NCBI RefSeq assembly: GCF_905475465.1
Contig: NC_062240.1
Location: 573,001 to 637,000, forward strand
From: Pieris napi
Taxonomy: Eukaryota; Arthropoda; Insecta; Lepidoptera; Pieridae
Direction: 5' to 3'
DNA length: 64,000 bases
A model generated the notes under the pieces. That model was not told the DNA's origin. It ran no database searches and saw nothing but the letters and a program-made list of their open reading frames with translations. The position numbers and the translations under genes were made by a program. Shown piece after piece: positions 11,601 through 24,010 of this stretch (positions are counted from its first letter, which is position 1; each line of letters starts with the position of its first letter).

Positions 11601-14600
11601 GTTCTAGTGGTTTTTTTTAACTTTCGCATTACTATTGGGTAAATGTGCATGTTGGGTATCTTATTATAATTACGCACGCACGCACACAATAGTTTTCGTT
11701 CTCTTAATCAAGTCCTAAGTGTAAATTTATTCTACCTTTGCATTGGTAGCCCTAAGTGAGTCACCATTTTCTCTGCGGTAGAAATCAAGAAAAGATTTCC
11801 CAATAACTTGGCAGACTATTGTAGCGTTTGCCGTTAGTAAAATTATAGTTTTATTTTTGATGTGAATAGTAAAAAGTGCACCGTACATGATACGACATGA
11901 AGCTTTACTTCGTAGTATAGAATTAAATTTCATACTGTGCTTCGGTATGTATCAAATATGCTTGGTTTACCACAGAACATACCTAAGTTTCTAGTTTAGA
12001 CGTTTTCAATTGAATTACCACAGATGAAATCATACTCAACAATAAGTTATTCTATTATTTTTAACTGTGTCATATAATTAGTTCAAGATAAATGAATAGC
12101 TATAAATCCATATAATACACTGTTATATTGGATAAAATCCAAAAACCCAGAAGCCTCAAGAAATACAGCCTTTTATAAGCTCGTGTCGCGTCAATGAACT
12201 CACGATTCACTATTCTTTTTGTTCATTTAACTGAACACTTTCTGGAATTAATGATGTAATCTGGTTGTATCAAATTGCGACTAGAAGAATTTTTTACTTA
12301 ATTATTTTCTACAATTTCAAGCTCTAAATAAATGAGTGTTAAGTATTGGCAAATATTTTTCTTCTTTAAGTGCTGCTTCTACTGATTTAGGGTTAACAAT
12401 AAAGATTGTTTGGTATTTAGATACCCATCTAGTAGTAGATCAGTATGCGTCTACTCTCCAATGGAACTGGTATGTCCTGCAAACAATTTTTTCCTTCTAC
12501 TAAAATGTCTTTTGTGTCCATACACTAGGTCAGATACAAATTATGAAACTTTATTATACTTACGATTGAAGGATTATTAGGTGATTTACTATTCGTATTG
12601 TATATAAAAATTATATATATGATTTTTATTCTACAATAAAAGTTTTACAAATAAATGGAGCTAAGTAACATTTGAAGAGAACAAATAAAGTGAGAAAAAG
12701 TAAAATAAACACAAGACGGTTTAATTCCTTTATCAGCGGTATTAAGTCTTTTACTCTAAAACTGGATAAAACTGGAAAATAATCATACAGTTAAATATAC
12801 TTAATACGTTCTTGTAACCATAAATTGTATTATGTCATCTGACAAACTTGGAAAGCTTTGAAACAAGAACTCGTAGACGTGACGCTACGTTGCGACGTAG
12901 CATTGTTTATGAACACACCTACTCGCCAGGGAAATAGTCCAGAAATGAGTTTCCTGCTTTATGTGATAATTTTACAAACACACTTTTCTTGCAACTCTGT
13001 TCCTTTTCTGCTTTTTAATATTGAAATTTAATTTGAAATGAGGTTTAGTTCCCTTATATATTATCTTTAAACTGCTAATACACGAATATACTCTATGTAT
13101 ATTTAATATTTATGAATATAGAAATAAATTTAAAAAAATACTGTATTCCAGTTGAAAGTACCTACTGCCAACCATTAGATCGGTATACAAATAAAGCTCG
13201 TACAAATTTATATTTATTTTATATATATAGTCTTAAAAAAATAAAACGTTTATACCTGAGGGATGTGAGAAATTATAAAATATTCAGTAGTATTCATCAA
13301 ATATTCTTCGGTTTCATTGGGGAATATCGGTTTGAAGATATCTTTTATTTATTACCGTGTACAGATCTTTTTTACTGCTATTTTACGAAGAATATACCCA
13401 AATATTGTTTTATTAAGAAAAATTAGAACTCAATAGGCATCAGTTGTAGTAATTTCTCAGTAACAACTATTTTCCTAGATTAATAATGAACATTATTATT
13501 ATAAGCATCGCGATCAGCAAACCACCTCTGGTGATTTGGCAAGAATAAAATAAGCAAGAAAACTTTCTCTTTTAAAACTGTACACTATTAACATGCAATC
13601 TAATATATGTACATATATGTATGGGAAAAACCTTTTATATTTTAATTAATACAGTAGTCTATTCCTTCGAGGCTTCATTCGAAGTCTCAACATGCGAAAA
13701 CTCAATAATTTTAAAACTAATTAAATTTTTTATCTAAGAATATACAGACAAATAAATCATGTGAAAAAATTAAAAACTTTTCACGTCACGCCATGTGAGG
13801 AAGTGGGAAAGTTTTAATTATGTTTAAACACAGGTCGATAGGGGAGAGGGTTTTACCGCAATTTGTAAGCAATTCCCCCCTTCTAAATATATCGATATCG
13901 TATATATGCTATTTCTCTCTTCTAGATATATCGTATATAAATGTCGTTTCAACGTTAGACCCTATCTACAACATAATAAAGGTCGGTCTTTTTGATTTAT
14001 TAATTATTTCAGGTGGTTGCGGATTTCGAAGACGTGGAACCGGATGCACTTTATGACGTGCTCCATGACCCAGAGTACCGGTCAGTGTGGGACACGCATA
14101 TGTTGGCGGCCGAAGACGCCGGCCACATCAATGTCAACAACGATGTTGGGTACTATGCCAGTGAGTAACAAGAATTGTATGCCGAAAATTTTCCTAATTT
14201 TTATTTATTGTATTGATATTCATCAATTGTTACCAATTGTTTGTTTTCTATTGAGAGTACCTTTAACTTCACTACATTTTATCTGTCTATCCACAGGAAT
14301 TTAACCTCAAAACTCTTTTCGTAGATATAGATAGAGACAAAGAAATAGTGCACAAGGGGGCACGGGGTATACTAGACGTTGCTGTTACTGTCATTATTAA
14401 TTATATTTTTCTCAATATCCGCGGGGCGGAATGAACATAGAATATGGAAATGGACGTGAAAACCTATATTATGTTGCGTCGCTATTATGATATGATAACA
14501 AATATATATTACTATAATATATTAGACACCGACACTAAATACGTACTAACGTAAAATGTACTTATATTTTTTCAGAAAATTACATTTAACTACATTTAAT

Positions 14601-17600
14601 CTGGATAATGTTTTACATCCATAAAACATGATTATAATCAGTCGTTTCCGCTTTGTTTTTATTTATTAAATAAAACATTTTATGAGGTAATTTGACGTAG
14701 CTATGAGGTGTCAGATTACAATTCATATTCTGTGGTGAACGTTTATAGGCAATTCTTATTTAACGACTAAAGTTTTAAGGGTGGGATCGGTTTTATCTCG
14801 AAGGAGGGTGAGGTTATTGTCCCCTGAGCATACTACAGTGCCGGATGAGGGGAAAGGGTGCAATTTTGTATGCGGCTTTGTCAATCCCCCTTAGTTCTAC
14901 AGCTAATGTCAGCCTTTTACGCATCTATTCACAGGAACACTATGTTCTCAAGTATTCTTAAAAAAGTAGATGTTCAGGCAATATATTTTTTTTGTAAAAT
15001 TAGATTTCTTAATTTTAGATTCAATCATATTCTTTCGCCTCAGTCAGTCAAAATACGCACTATAAAGTAAATACACATCAGTTCAGACCTAAATAGAAGC
15101 AACCTCGTGGTAGCACAAACTCTATCACCAAATTCAGAAAATATTTTAGAATAATCTATAAACACTGTTAAATCTAATTATTGTAATTGAATACGTTTTA
15201 ATTTCAATGTTATAAAAGTGGGTTGTTTAACATATATTAGGGCATATGTATAAAATTACAAAATATAAACGTTTTAAGTTCATTATATGCATATCTACAC
15301 ATCAAAAGGTTAGGTAAGCCAAGAGAAACCATCAGATAACAATATGAGTTAGTCTCGAAGCGCGGCTAAACGCAGATGACAATGCAAATAGCCAACGTTG
15401 GCATGAATGTAAATAAGCGACGTGCAGGCATGAAAAGCATCAAGGCATGAATACCACTGCAGGTATGAAACGTGATAGCGTTGTGATTCAGGAATGCGAG
15501 TTACAGAGTCGAACTGAGAGACACATTTTACTTTATAATCATGTAATTTATTTTATCCAAATATAATCATATGTAATCAAAATGCAGATAATATTCTTAT
15601 TAGCGAACTATTACATATTTTATTTTATACACTAGTCAACATGAAATTAATTATATTTAACGTTTAAAAGAAACCTGTAGAAAATTTACATTTACATTGA
15701 AATGGCCACGCACATATATTTTATAATTTTGAATTCAAATCTTTATATTTAACTAAAGATGGCTTGTCTTGCTGTTCCTTTAAGTGCATACAATATATTG
15801 TATAAATATAGACCCAAAATTTCACGATGTCTCAGTAAAGAGATAATATATTGAAACAAATATATAAGAAAGATACTTAGTAATTAGTAGTTAGATAAAC
15901 ACAGAACGTATATCAGTTTTTGAGAGGATTTTAGATGAGAATTAAAGTAAGTAGAAACTTGCATTATTCACAACTAAAAGAGCTTTCAAATGAGAGTGAA
16001 AAGTAATGCACCTAGATTCATAAATATTAATTACTCTAGATAGTGAATGCGACCCTGTTGCAATGCGGGCTTCCGAGTTTTATGCGAAATACAGCTGGTG
16101 CTTGACAGAAAAAAGCTCTTTTTTATAAAATATATTCATATATTTATTCAAATATGGCATGTTTGGTACGTACGTACTTAGGGATAGTGTTAATGTTTAC
16201 TCGAATAAAAATGTTATTTATATCTGATTCTTACATCTTTGTAAATATTTCGGTCCTTCAAGAAAAGCGTACCAATTCTCAAAAGGCTACCTACGCACTT
16301 GCGAGCCCTTTAGCAATGTCTATGTAGGAACATATCGTATGTTCTAAAATATATCGAAGTTGTTAAAGGCTGTCAATTTTATAACCTAGCTTTGAGCCTA
16401 TAATTGCTTACTAACTCCGCCATAGAAGGCTGTTTTTTTGACGTTTAAAAAATTTCAAAACGTTAACTGCAACACGGAAGAGTGACCCGGAACAAAAGAC
16501 TGGTTGGATTCAGTACAGCTGCCAATAATTCCAACCCAAATCGTACGACCGAAATAAAAATTGCATACAATTAAGAGTATCAGATATTTGACAAGTTTAT
16601 AGACGAAAATAAATATAAAAAATGATGCTAATTTTTGTATTTGATAATATCTTTTTTCGAATCAAACATATAAATTGTATAAAACAATTTTGTATTAGGT
16701 ACATCTTCATAGAGTGACACACTTGAGATCCTTTTGACATTATGAGTGTCCATGAGTGGTGGTTTCACTTAACATGAGTCCTTAGCCATATTTCCCCTAT
16801 CCTTAAAAACTAATAAAGCTTATGTACTGTTATGCCTTTTTTACCTCCCTTGTAAGGAAAACTTCAATACAGCAGTGGCAATACCTATAAAATGTATATT
16901 CAAAACCAATCCTCTGATCCGATCAATCACTCGGCTGTAAGCAATATACAGGTCAGGGATTCACTTTATTCCCAAATTACATCAGCCTTTGATGTAATTT
17001 GAGAATAAACTTTATGTATATGTATTAACCCCGTTTATCGCAATTTTATATTTTTTATATTATAAACCTAAATTTGAAATCTTGAATAGGAATCTGGATA
17101 GTAAATTTTACTTAAAATAAATATTGGAGAAACCTGTTAGAATCTTGAGTATGTGATACAAAATATAACGTTTAAACTAAAATACTCATTATTCTCTTAC
17201 TGACAATTAATGGTATTAACGATAACAAGAGCGGAATTAACATATAAAAAGGGTATTAATTCCAAAAACCCAGTGTATAGGAATTATAATATAGTAGATG
17301 CCAACAGAGATAATGTTTATTTATTTATTCACAAAAGTACATACCTTACAGTGCTAAGCCAATACAATAATTTCGATCAAAAAATATAATATTTAATCCC
17401 TAATAAACACTATCACTTTTGTGTATTGTGTGAAATTAACTAAAGTATCCGAAAGTTGAAATATATTCTACATTAGGTACTAATATTATGTTGTGAATTC
17501 CTCGCAATATTTGTAATATAAGTATTAATGAATCCGCATTATACAATGATTATGAATAATAAAATAAAGAGATTATTTTACAATAGATGCTTTCGATAAT

Positions 17601-20600
17601 TACATTTCCAATTATGTGGTTTGACCTATTTAACGTGGAACGCGAGGTGATTTATATTCATTTTATGGTTGTAAAATTATTTCTTGATTACTCAAATTAT
17701 TTAAACATAATTTTTTATAACCACAGTATATTAGTTCTTAGGAGCACATACGTTTTAATATATTCTATGCAAACGAACCAAAGATTAGCGCAAACATGTA
17801 TTCTCGAATGATAGGTATAAAACATTGAAAAATTAGCTAAGGTTTATTTATAAGTATAACGGATAATAATTTATTATAAATACTAGCTGACCCGGCTAAC
17901 TTCGTTCCGCCCTACAACCTTATAATATCGTTGTTACTTTAATTAAACTTATTTTAGGATTTCATTAATGTTCAGTATTACATTAATACAACTCTTTTGC
18001 AAATACAGAAATGTTTTATTGCTTGCCATTGCGAAAGAAGAATGGCAGTTTTATACATTAGGCATCTTCTCTCTAGCGTCAATATGGCGATACTGCATGT
18101 TAAGCACTTTCTGATATCCTACATCTCTTGATCAGGATCAAAGCATGGTTATGCATCTCCTCATTCACCTCAAGATCGGAATTTCTTGAACTGACACGAA
18201 TTCGACGTAAAATGATGCGTAGTTTTGTCAACAGATGGCACCATATGGTTTTTGCATTCGTAAAATTAATTAATTAATTTATTGTTATTCGATAACTTAT
18301 CCGATATTTTATTGCTTATTCTGCTATACGGGACGGAAACAAATCCAACAAATCAAAAACCATGGCAATCGGTCCAGCCGTTCTCGAGTTATAAGTGTTG
18401 TAACAAACACGACTTTCTTTTATATATATAGATTTTATTTATAAGGCAGTTAGATTGTCTAATTCTGCCTCATTCCTATTTTAAAGTTGACAAACTGACA
18501 AGCCTTTAGAATAGAAAATTATTTTTGTATATTTATTCATTTCTTATTCAAGTAAAAAATAGTAAATATAAACGAAACTTTATACGTAAAGAACAGAAAC
18601 ATATGAAACAGAAGGTAATGGTTTTAGTTCAGAATTTAATTTGATGATGAACATTTCCCTTCAGTGTCATGTCCAGCGCCACTCAAGAACCGTGACTTCG
18701 TGCTGCAGCGCTCCTGGCTTGACACGGGTGACGAGAAGATGATCCTTAACCATTCTGTGTACCACAAGGACTATCCACCAAGAAAAGGATTTGTTAGGTG
18801 AGCAAGTCTATTACTCTCTTTCACTCTAGATTGACTTTGGTCGAAAAGATATTCTTAAATATTTACTTATTCCAATCAAAGTCTAGATATCAGTTAAAAT
18901 ATGATTAGATTTTACTTGGACACACTCGATGGAGCTGATTTTCTAGAACTGTTTGTGAGTATTGACAAGTAATGAAACTGAACTGCCCACTGAAGTATTT
19001 GCGAACCAATTCGACTTAGGGTCCTTCAAGAAAGCATACCAACGTTTAAAAGGCAGCCATAAAATTGAGTGGAGAACATCAGATGAGCCCTCCTTGCCTT
19101 CTACAACATAAAAAAAAATAAGTTACTGTAGTATTACATAGTAGCATTAATAAACATTAAGTAGCATTATTTTACTTTCTAGTATTAATTATTTTTACTT
19201 TATTGCACTACAATATTATATTAACAAAAAGTCTACATAAAATCTCTTTAAGCCAAAGCAAGATCCCAATTTTTAAAAAATGCCAATTAAAAGTTGTATA
19301 CACTTTTGGTAGGAAAATTGGAACCACTCTTAATAATATAATAATAGTTATAATATGTTTCTTACTTTCGTATAATTGAATTTTATAATTACATATTATA
19401 TATAAAAAAATAAAACTTTCAATAGTAAACATGCCTTAGGGCACTATATTTAATAGTTTGTTAGATAATACAAAAAAAGCGTGGCAAATTCGATCGCATC
19501 TCATTATGCCACTCTAGATAAGATATGCCTCAATCCGTATCGGCCTTGGTGAATGTACTGGAGTTCATGACATTGGCATTGTAATTGTTTAGATTCGTTT
19601 TCCTTCAGTGAATCTCATTACTCGTGCCAAGTTAATATACCTGATAATTAATTTGTATCTCTCAATAATTTTAATGCACTTATTCCCACTGAAAATGTGC
19701 GCGAGTTATAAGTAACTTTTTTCTACTATTCTCCAGGAAGGAGTGTGATTTAATTTTAGACCTTGAGATTTCTCAGCATACATTTGTATGCTAATGAACT
19801 TACATAATATCTACGTATAGTATTATTAAAGCGGGAGGACCAAACAATTTTACGCAAATAGCGCGATATTGTTGATAGAATTACCAGGAAAGGTGAACCC
19901 GATAGACTGATAATGTTTTTTCCACTGATTTCACATGGTTAAATGTGCTTAATTAAAATAGGTAGGTGAATGATATATCAATCAAGCACTATATAGCGTA
20001 ATAAAACAAGTACAGTCAAGAAAAAACCTAAAGATGTTGAAGTAAAAATGCCATTTAGTACAAAAGTTTGACAAAATTTAGTCAGTTTCGTTACTTGGGA
20101 TAAAAGCTGGCTTAAATATTAATTTTCTCTGACACAGGCTTAACTTTTTATTAAAAAAGTTTCACAAACTAGGTTTAGCAAAACTTTTCAATTTATGCAG
20201 ACTAAGCATTCTTAAGTGTATACAAAATATTACAACATTAATTATTGACTTCTTTAATCTTTTACGTGACATGAACATTATATGAAACTATAAATCATAA
20301 TGGACAGTATTTTATGGAGATTAAGGTAATAAAATGAAACAGTACAAATTGTTGTTGGTTAATTAGCTATAATTATAAGTTATTGTGAAAAGGCAACTAA
20401 TATACACAATTACATTGTCAATCACTTGTTGACTTTACATTAAACATTATTTACTTCATTAACGTAGTTCAAGTTGTCTGAAAAAACGAGTCGAATATTT
20501 TTTGATGTAATTTAATAGTTTTACTTTTAAAAATCTTGTGTTAAAATATTAAATATGAAGAGTAAAGTTATATGTTATGGTATACATTATTTTATCCAAA

Positions 20601-23600
20601 TATAGATATAGACATAGACATAACATTTATTATGAACAAAACACACACACAAAAACACACAAATTAACAATAACCAAAAAAATATAAAAAAGAACAAGGT
20701 ACGTTTTAATTAAGTGATGCGGTTGTAATTGGCCCTGGCTCAGTATCATGCTGAGGAACAGAATGTTACACAACGCCGGTGAGTATGATATTAACACACT
20801 CTTTATTTAAATTTAAATCAACATTAGATTTTACAAATACTTTATACTTTAAAAAGCCAGTAGCGTTACAACCATTGGCCTCAGATTTCTGAATCTGTTT
20901 TGTGATCAATGTATGAATCTGATACACGCCATCGACTTTTTTGGATCTAACCATGCCCTATGCGTGGTTTTCCTTCACCGTAAGAGCGAGTGTTGAATGC
21001 GCATTGCGCACATATACAGAACAGCCCATTGTTGCACATACGGGGTGCGAACCTACGACCTTATGTATGAGAGTCGCACGCTCAAGCCACTAGGCTAACA
21101 ATAGCTCATATTATATAATATTATAAGTTAAATTCCAGGGCTCTATCGTTGCTGACCGGGTTCGTGGTTCGTTCGCGGCCAGTCGGTCCGGGTAGTTGGC
21201 TCGGCTATGTGTCTCGGTCTGACCCGAGAGGCGCGTTACCCGCTTGGCTTGTCAACAGGTAATTGTTATTGCAATTTTTCTATTACTTACTGTACTTATG
21301 TAGGACTCTTACGTGTTTGAATACTGAGTGATATCATCGAGCCGAGATTATCATGATGGCTTTAAAAGAGCTGTAGTTGTAATCTTAGTTATTCATAGAA
21401 ATTAGATGGTTCTAGAAAATAACAAGAACGTAAATTCTTAATATTTTTTCTTTAGACAAAAAAAAAATAAACCAGCCAGAGATTTAATAACAATATATTA
21501 GTGAGTCTATAAGTAGTTGATCTACTTAATAAGATAATAAATAAATATTATCTTCTTCAGGGTAACAGCACAGCTCGCACCAAGATTAGTTCATCAATTA
21601 CAAGCAGCTGCCCGTCGCTACCCCGGGTGGAAGGCACTAACTGATCACCCTTACCACAAGCCCTGGAGACACCCTGAACAGGTCCCCTCATATAGAATTA
21701 AACTTGAAGATGTAAGTGCTTTGACAATATTAGCAATAGCAGTTATTCCAAGCTGTTCTCATATGCTTTATGCATAAGCCACTTGACTGGTGGCACGCAC
21801 ATATAATAATAATTTATTTATTTCAGGTTATATCCATATGTTGTTTTAGTTCGAGTAAGTAACAATTTGGTCTTAGTTGCTAGGGTTATTAACAAAAAGG
21901 AACAAAAAACGACAAAGGACAGCATGCTGGACCAACGTTTTAAGATATGTGCGTTTTTTGTAATACTCTATTTACTTGATTCGTTAGTGAATAAAAAATT
22001 TGGAAAAACTATCTCCCTATATCTTTTTAAATATATGCATATATACCTACGTTTACTTTTAAAATTGAGAGAAATGTTTCTTCTATAGGTGTAAGAATTG
22101 TCATACTTGCAAACTTAGAATCATAAAAATTTAAAATAAATACGTTTTATATTTAAAGGAGAAGTTTCCAAAGAATTACTAGTGCCCGAGTGAGTTATAA
22201 AACAAAAGCTGTTTACGATTCCCGGTCACACTAACTTTACAAAAGTTAGTAATGTCTTCTAAAGTAATCGTTTTTCGGAAATAAACCTTTATTGGTTTAT
22301 TTCCTTCCCTTTGAGAAGTTCCTTGTATCAGTACCGCAGTTTGCAGATTTACGAAGTATCTCATTTATAGAATCGGCTTTCCAAGAGGAATCCATTAATT
22401 TTTTGTACGCTTCGATTGTAGTCGACATTTCAAGAGATCTTTAGCTATCGAAAAGTTTGGAGGCTTTTGAAAGGGTTCCCTTTGATGTTTGCTTTTGATA
22501 AAATAAACAGCATTTGAATTGAGATAATTATCTATAAATGGTTTGTAAACAATTTACATCGCCTTTTAGTTATAAATTTATATTTTACTTTTTGTGTTCT
22601 GTGGTTTGACCCGAATTAATTCGGTGGTAGCTTGATGTCTAAAGTAAGGTCGGTAAGGTTTTAAATGTAATTTTTTTTTGTCAGACATATGGTATCGCGG
22701 ACTTTTTTCTAGATATTGATGTCTTCTACTTCATGTAGTACATAACTTTGCTCCATTGTCAATAGTTACCGTAGCGTACGCAATTTAGGAATTTTGGTTG
22801 GCCTTTTTCACACATTGGGTTACACTATCGTCCTTTCATACCGAACCTTAACTTTTAAAAATTCAATGGCCTATGTTCATCAGTGATAACGTAGGATTCT
22901 TATGGTGAAAGAATTTTTTAAATTACTCATGTAGTTTTGGAGTCTATTCAATGCAAAAATACAAATAAACAATCAAATAATCTTTATACTATTAGGCTTT
23001 AAACTGCCGACGATACGGTATCATAACAAAAAATTTATAAATAAATTATCCTTTTTTGTATAAATATGTAAACTGTGAAGTATTATATTATAAACTTTAT
23101 ATGTGTATGTATGTATATATTATATGTGACAGGTTTTCATAAATACTATCTTATATAATATAGAGATAGCAGCTTACAACTTTTATTATGTGTGTACTAA
23201 TAATAAACCCTTATGTTATGATAGATTCAAAAAAATTCACTGTCCAATTGTGAAGTTGAGAACTTTTATTCAATAGCTGCCAGATATAAACTAGCTGAGA
23301 GATTATAATAATTGATTATTATTTGACTATTTTCAGTGCATTGACCCGGATGCTCCGCCTCCGCCAGCTCCTCAGCAGGAACCAAAACCAAATACATCCA
23401 AGAAACTCTCGTTACCACAAGTACAAGTCAAGGAAGTAGAGAGTCAGAGCGTTGAAGACTTGGGAGACATATCATCAGAGTTCAGCGTAGAAGTTGAAGA
23501 ACTTTCCGATCTCAACATAGACCCTACGAAGAAAAAAGGAAAATTCTATAGACTAGTCAAATCAATGAAGAATAGACGGAAAAGCGTTCAAGTAACAAAG

Positions 23601-23705
23601 AGCACGGATAATCTAGTTGATGGGAAACCGGAGGAAAAGCAAGAAAAGAAAAAGCCTTTTAAGTTTCATCGTAGGTTCAGTTTAAGTAGGGGTCGGGAAG
23701 ATTGA
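5437..23705 (+). CDS. Stard10: STARD10-like START-domain lipid-transfer protein, six exons
   Basis: Exons 5437-5607, 14013-14160, 18665-18797, 21139-21258, 21561-21711 and 23337-23705 join in frame to 1092 nt, 363 residues. Residues of about 12-235 form a START domain: DIGWNLEYERDGVKVW, ALYDVLHDPEYRSVWD, NNDVGYYAMSCPAPLKNRDF, YPPRKGFVR, DPRGALPAWLVNR and YPGWKALTDH with KPWRHPEQ. These motifs line up one for one with vertebrate STARD10, a cytosolic carrier of phosphatidylcholine and phosphatidylethanolamine. The last exon adds a tail of about 120 residues, first proline-rich then strongly basic (FYRLVKSMKNRRKS, FHRRFSLSRGRED); vertebrate STARD10 is shorter (291 residues). All junctions have GT-AG ends and compatible phases. 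The start was chosen as the first ATG in frame with the START domain. Introns are long (8.4 and 4.5 kb) and full of repeats. Orthology is firm from motifs; ligand specificity is inferred. Confidence 0.94.
6298..6460 (-). repeat. SINE relic in STARD10 intron 1
   Basis: In reverse complement it shows the SINE body: the GGTGAAGGAAAACATCGTGA block and a CATGCC...GACGGCGTGTGTCAG block. The head with box A is too diverged to recognise. Confidence 0.6.
8048..8160 (+). repeat. Small dispersed repeat, copy 1
   Basis: The blocks AACCCTGACACAGGTATTTC, TACTTAAAAGGGTTCCCAAA and TGAATAAACACAT recur in the same order at 49824-49905. GGGAACCC and GGGTTCCC form an inverted pair. It is probably the 3' end of a retroelement; the family is not recognised. 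Confidence 0.5.
9296..9490 (+). pseudogene. LINE ORF2 C-terminal remnant
   Basis: One frame reads ETLGPWAPSAVKLFKEI, then ERLADITGDRRAGSYLGQ and RISLAIQKGNAASI before a stop. This phrase (ET-x-G-x-W, then TGD-x-R-x-x-S, then QRISLAIQRGNAAS) is the usual C-terminus of a widespread arthropod non-LTR reverse transcriptase. It is cut off from any upstream RT domain. Confidence 0.7.
9605..9735 (+). pseudogene. Short LINE-like coding relic
   Basis: A broken frame reads YVPDGYVRRRHRPP, a stop, then LHVPTARTKLLKRAH. It resembles ORF2 fragments of non-LTR elements but is too short to classify. Confidence 0.35.
11318..11447. mobile_element. Half copy of the 241 bp palindromic MITE
   Basis: It matches the right half of the elements at 57867 and 60936 (GGGAGCTTGTAGTTTATTGT, then TTCGAAAAGTGAGTTACAGA and TCGCAAGG) and is followed by CAG. 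The left arm is missing. It is more diverged than the two complete copies. Confidence 0.75.
14013..14160 (+). CDS. Stard10: STARD10 exon 2
   Basis: Residues 58-106, from VVADFEDVEPDALYDVLHD to NNDVGYYA, form the central START strand and helix that face the lipid cavity. The exon enters in phase 0, leaves in phase 1, and has a GTGAGT donor. Confidence 0.95.
16250..16345 (+). mobile_element. LINE C-terminal/3' relic (family with SFK-x-R, LKG-x-Q tail)
   Basis: GGTCCTTCAAGAAAAGCGTA and CACTTGCGAGCCCTT match the better-preserved copy at 39850-40080. A further piece (TGAGTGTCCATGAGTGGTGG) lies at about 16740-16795. Confidence 0.6.
16966..17008. repeat. Compact inverted repeat (19 bp arms)
   Basis: Arms TTATTCCCAAATTACATCA and TGATGTAATTTGAGAATAA differ at one position and enclose a loop of about five bases. 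A transcript would fold into a short hairpin. Nothing shows that it is processed. Confidence 0.5.
17883..18432 (-). mobile_element. Non-autonomous Helitron, 550 bp
   Basis: On the minus strand it begins TCTATATATATAAAAG and ends GCCGGGTCAGCTAG. It is flanked by A on the 5' side and T on the 3' side, as expected for insertion between A and T. There is no reading frame, and the termini match small Helitron families common in Lepidoptera. It lies in STARD10 intron 2. Confidence 0.75.
18665..18797 (+). CDS. Stard10: STARD10 exon 3
   Basis: This exon encodes SCPAPLKNRDFVLQRSWL through YHKDYPPRKGFV, including the LKNRD and YPPRK signatures of the STARD10/PCTP group. It enters in phase 1 and leaves in phase 2, with a GTGAGC donor. 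Confidence 0.95.
18985..19105 (+). mobile_element. LINE C-terminal relic
   Basis: Bases encoding a diverged LPTEVF-x-NQFDLGSFKK-type phrase, followed by a decayed 3' end, match the 39850-40080 copy. It lies in STARD10 intron 3, less than 200 bases after exon 3. Confidence 0.6.
20905..21110 (-). repeat. SINE just upstream of STARD10 exon 4
   Basis: In reverse complement it reads TAGCCTAGTGGCTTGAGCGT at the head, GTAGGTTCGCACCCC as box B, and the GGTGAAGGAAAACCACG body. The head ends about 28 bases before the first base of exon 4, so the exon's branch site probably lies inside the SINE or in the short AT-rich remnant between them. Confidence 0.8.
21139..21258 (+). CDS. Stard10: STARD10 exon 4
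   Basis: This exon encodes ALSLLTGFVVRSRPVG through GALPAWLVN, phase 2 at both ends. The GC content is high relative to the introns. Confidence 0.95.
21561..21711 (+). CDS. Stard10: STARD10 exon 5
   Basis: This exon encodes the C-terminal START helix (QLAPRLVHQLQAAARRYPGW) and the HKPWRHPEQ motif, then SYRIKLED. It ends in phase 0 at a GTAAGT donor. Confidence 0.95.
21712..23336. other. STARD10 intron 5
   Basis: Mostly AT-rich. Between about 22170 and 22450 the minus strand holds two short open stretches in different frames (beginning MSTTIEAYKKLMDSS and YFRKTITLEDITNF), which look like a decayed coding relic of unknown origin. An 11 bp inverted repeat (GGAAATAAACC) lies at about 22278-22306. 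Confidence 0.4.
23337..23705 (+). CDS. Stard10: STARD10 exon 6 and stop
   Basis: Residues 242-363 lie after the START domain: a proline-rich linker (DPDAPPPPAPQQ), an acidic/serine stretch (DLGDISSEFSVEVEELSDL), then a lysine/arginine-rich end. TGA is at 23703-23705. An AATAAA at 23728-23733 follows 23 bases later, and other A-rich signals lie further on, so the 3' end is not fixed. Confidence 0.93.
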   Translation, partial: CIDPDAPPPPAPQQEPKPNTSKKLSLPQVQVKEVESQSVEDLGDISSEFSVEVEELSDLNIDPTKKKGKFYRLVKSMKNRRKSVQVTKSTDNLVDGKPEEKQEKKKPFKFHRRFSLSRGRED

Positions 23706-23809
23706 TATTGTTTGTTAAGAGTCAAGTAATAAATAATGGTACGACATCTAAGTAAGGAAATGTTTCGGTTGTGTATTGAGCTCGTGGTTATATACGGATA
23801 CTCATATAA

Positions 23810-24010
23810 ATAATGTATATGTAATGAAGTGGTTATGTCTCTCGTAGCGGAAGCGTAGCATTTATGTTCCCGGTGTTGCTACGAACTACGGGAACGTAGA
23901 GGGCATATGATGGGTATAGTTGTGTTTTGTTTATTTTACATAATGAATATTTAGAATTAATATAGAGTTTCCGTAATCTTATATCATAAAACATTTTTTT
24001 AGCTTGATTT
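23810..24010 (+). repeat. STARD10 3'-flank segment with an inverted copy at 53.3 kb
   Basis: The blocks CGTAGCGGAAGCGTAGCATT, ACGTAGAGGGCA and GTTTATTTTACATAATGAAT recur in reverse complement at 53310-53490. A second block near 24525-24610 (TTTCTGTAATGCGG, then CAAAAAGGCCAATGAA) recurs in direct orientation at 53225-53290. It may be a dispersed element or part of the larger duplication. Confidence 0.6.

Larger units (their letters stand above)
5608..14012. other. STARD10 intron 1 (8.4 kb)
   Basis: The intron contains a SINE relic, two LINE C-terminal relics near 9.3-9.7 kb, a partial MITE near 11.4 kb, and a copy of a small dispersed repeat near 8.05 kb. The remainder is AT-rich unique sequence in which I see no nested gene. 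Open frames of 60-100 codons here are low-complexity and lack codon character. Confidence 0.6.
14161..18664. other. STARD10 intron 2 (4.5 kb)
   Basis: AT-rich sequence containing two fragments of a LINE 3' coding end, a 19 bp inverted repeat and a 550 bp minus-strand Helitron. No further gene was recognised. Confidence 0.6.

Noticed and set aside
13112..13426. 104-codon plus-strand frame in STARD10 intron 1
   Set aside because: AT-rich, low-complexity composition without motifs or splice context.
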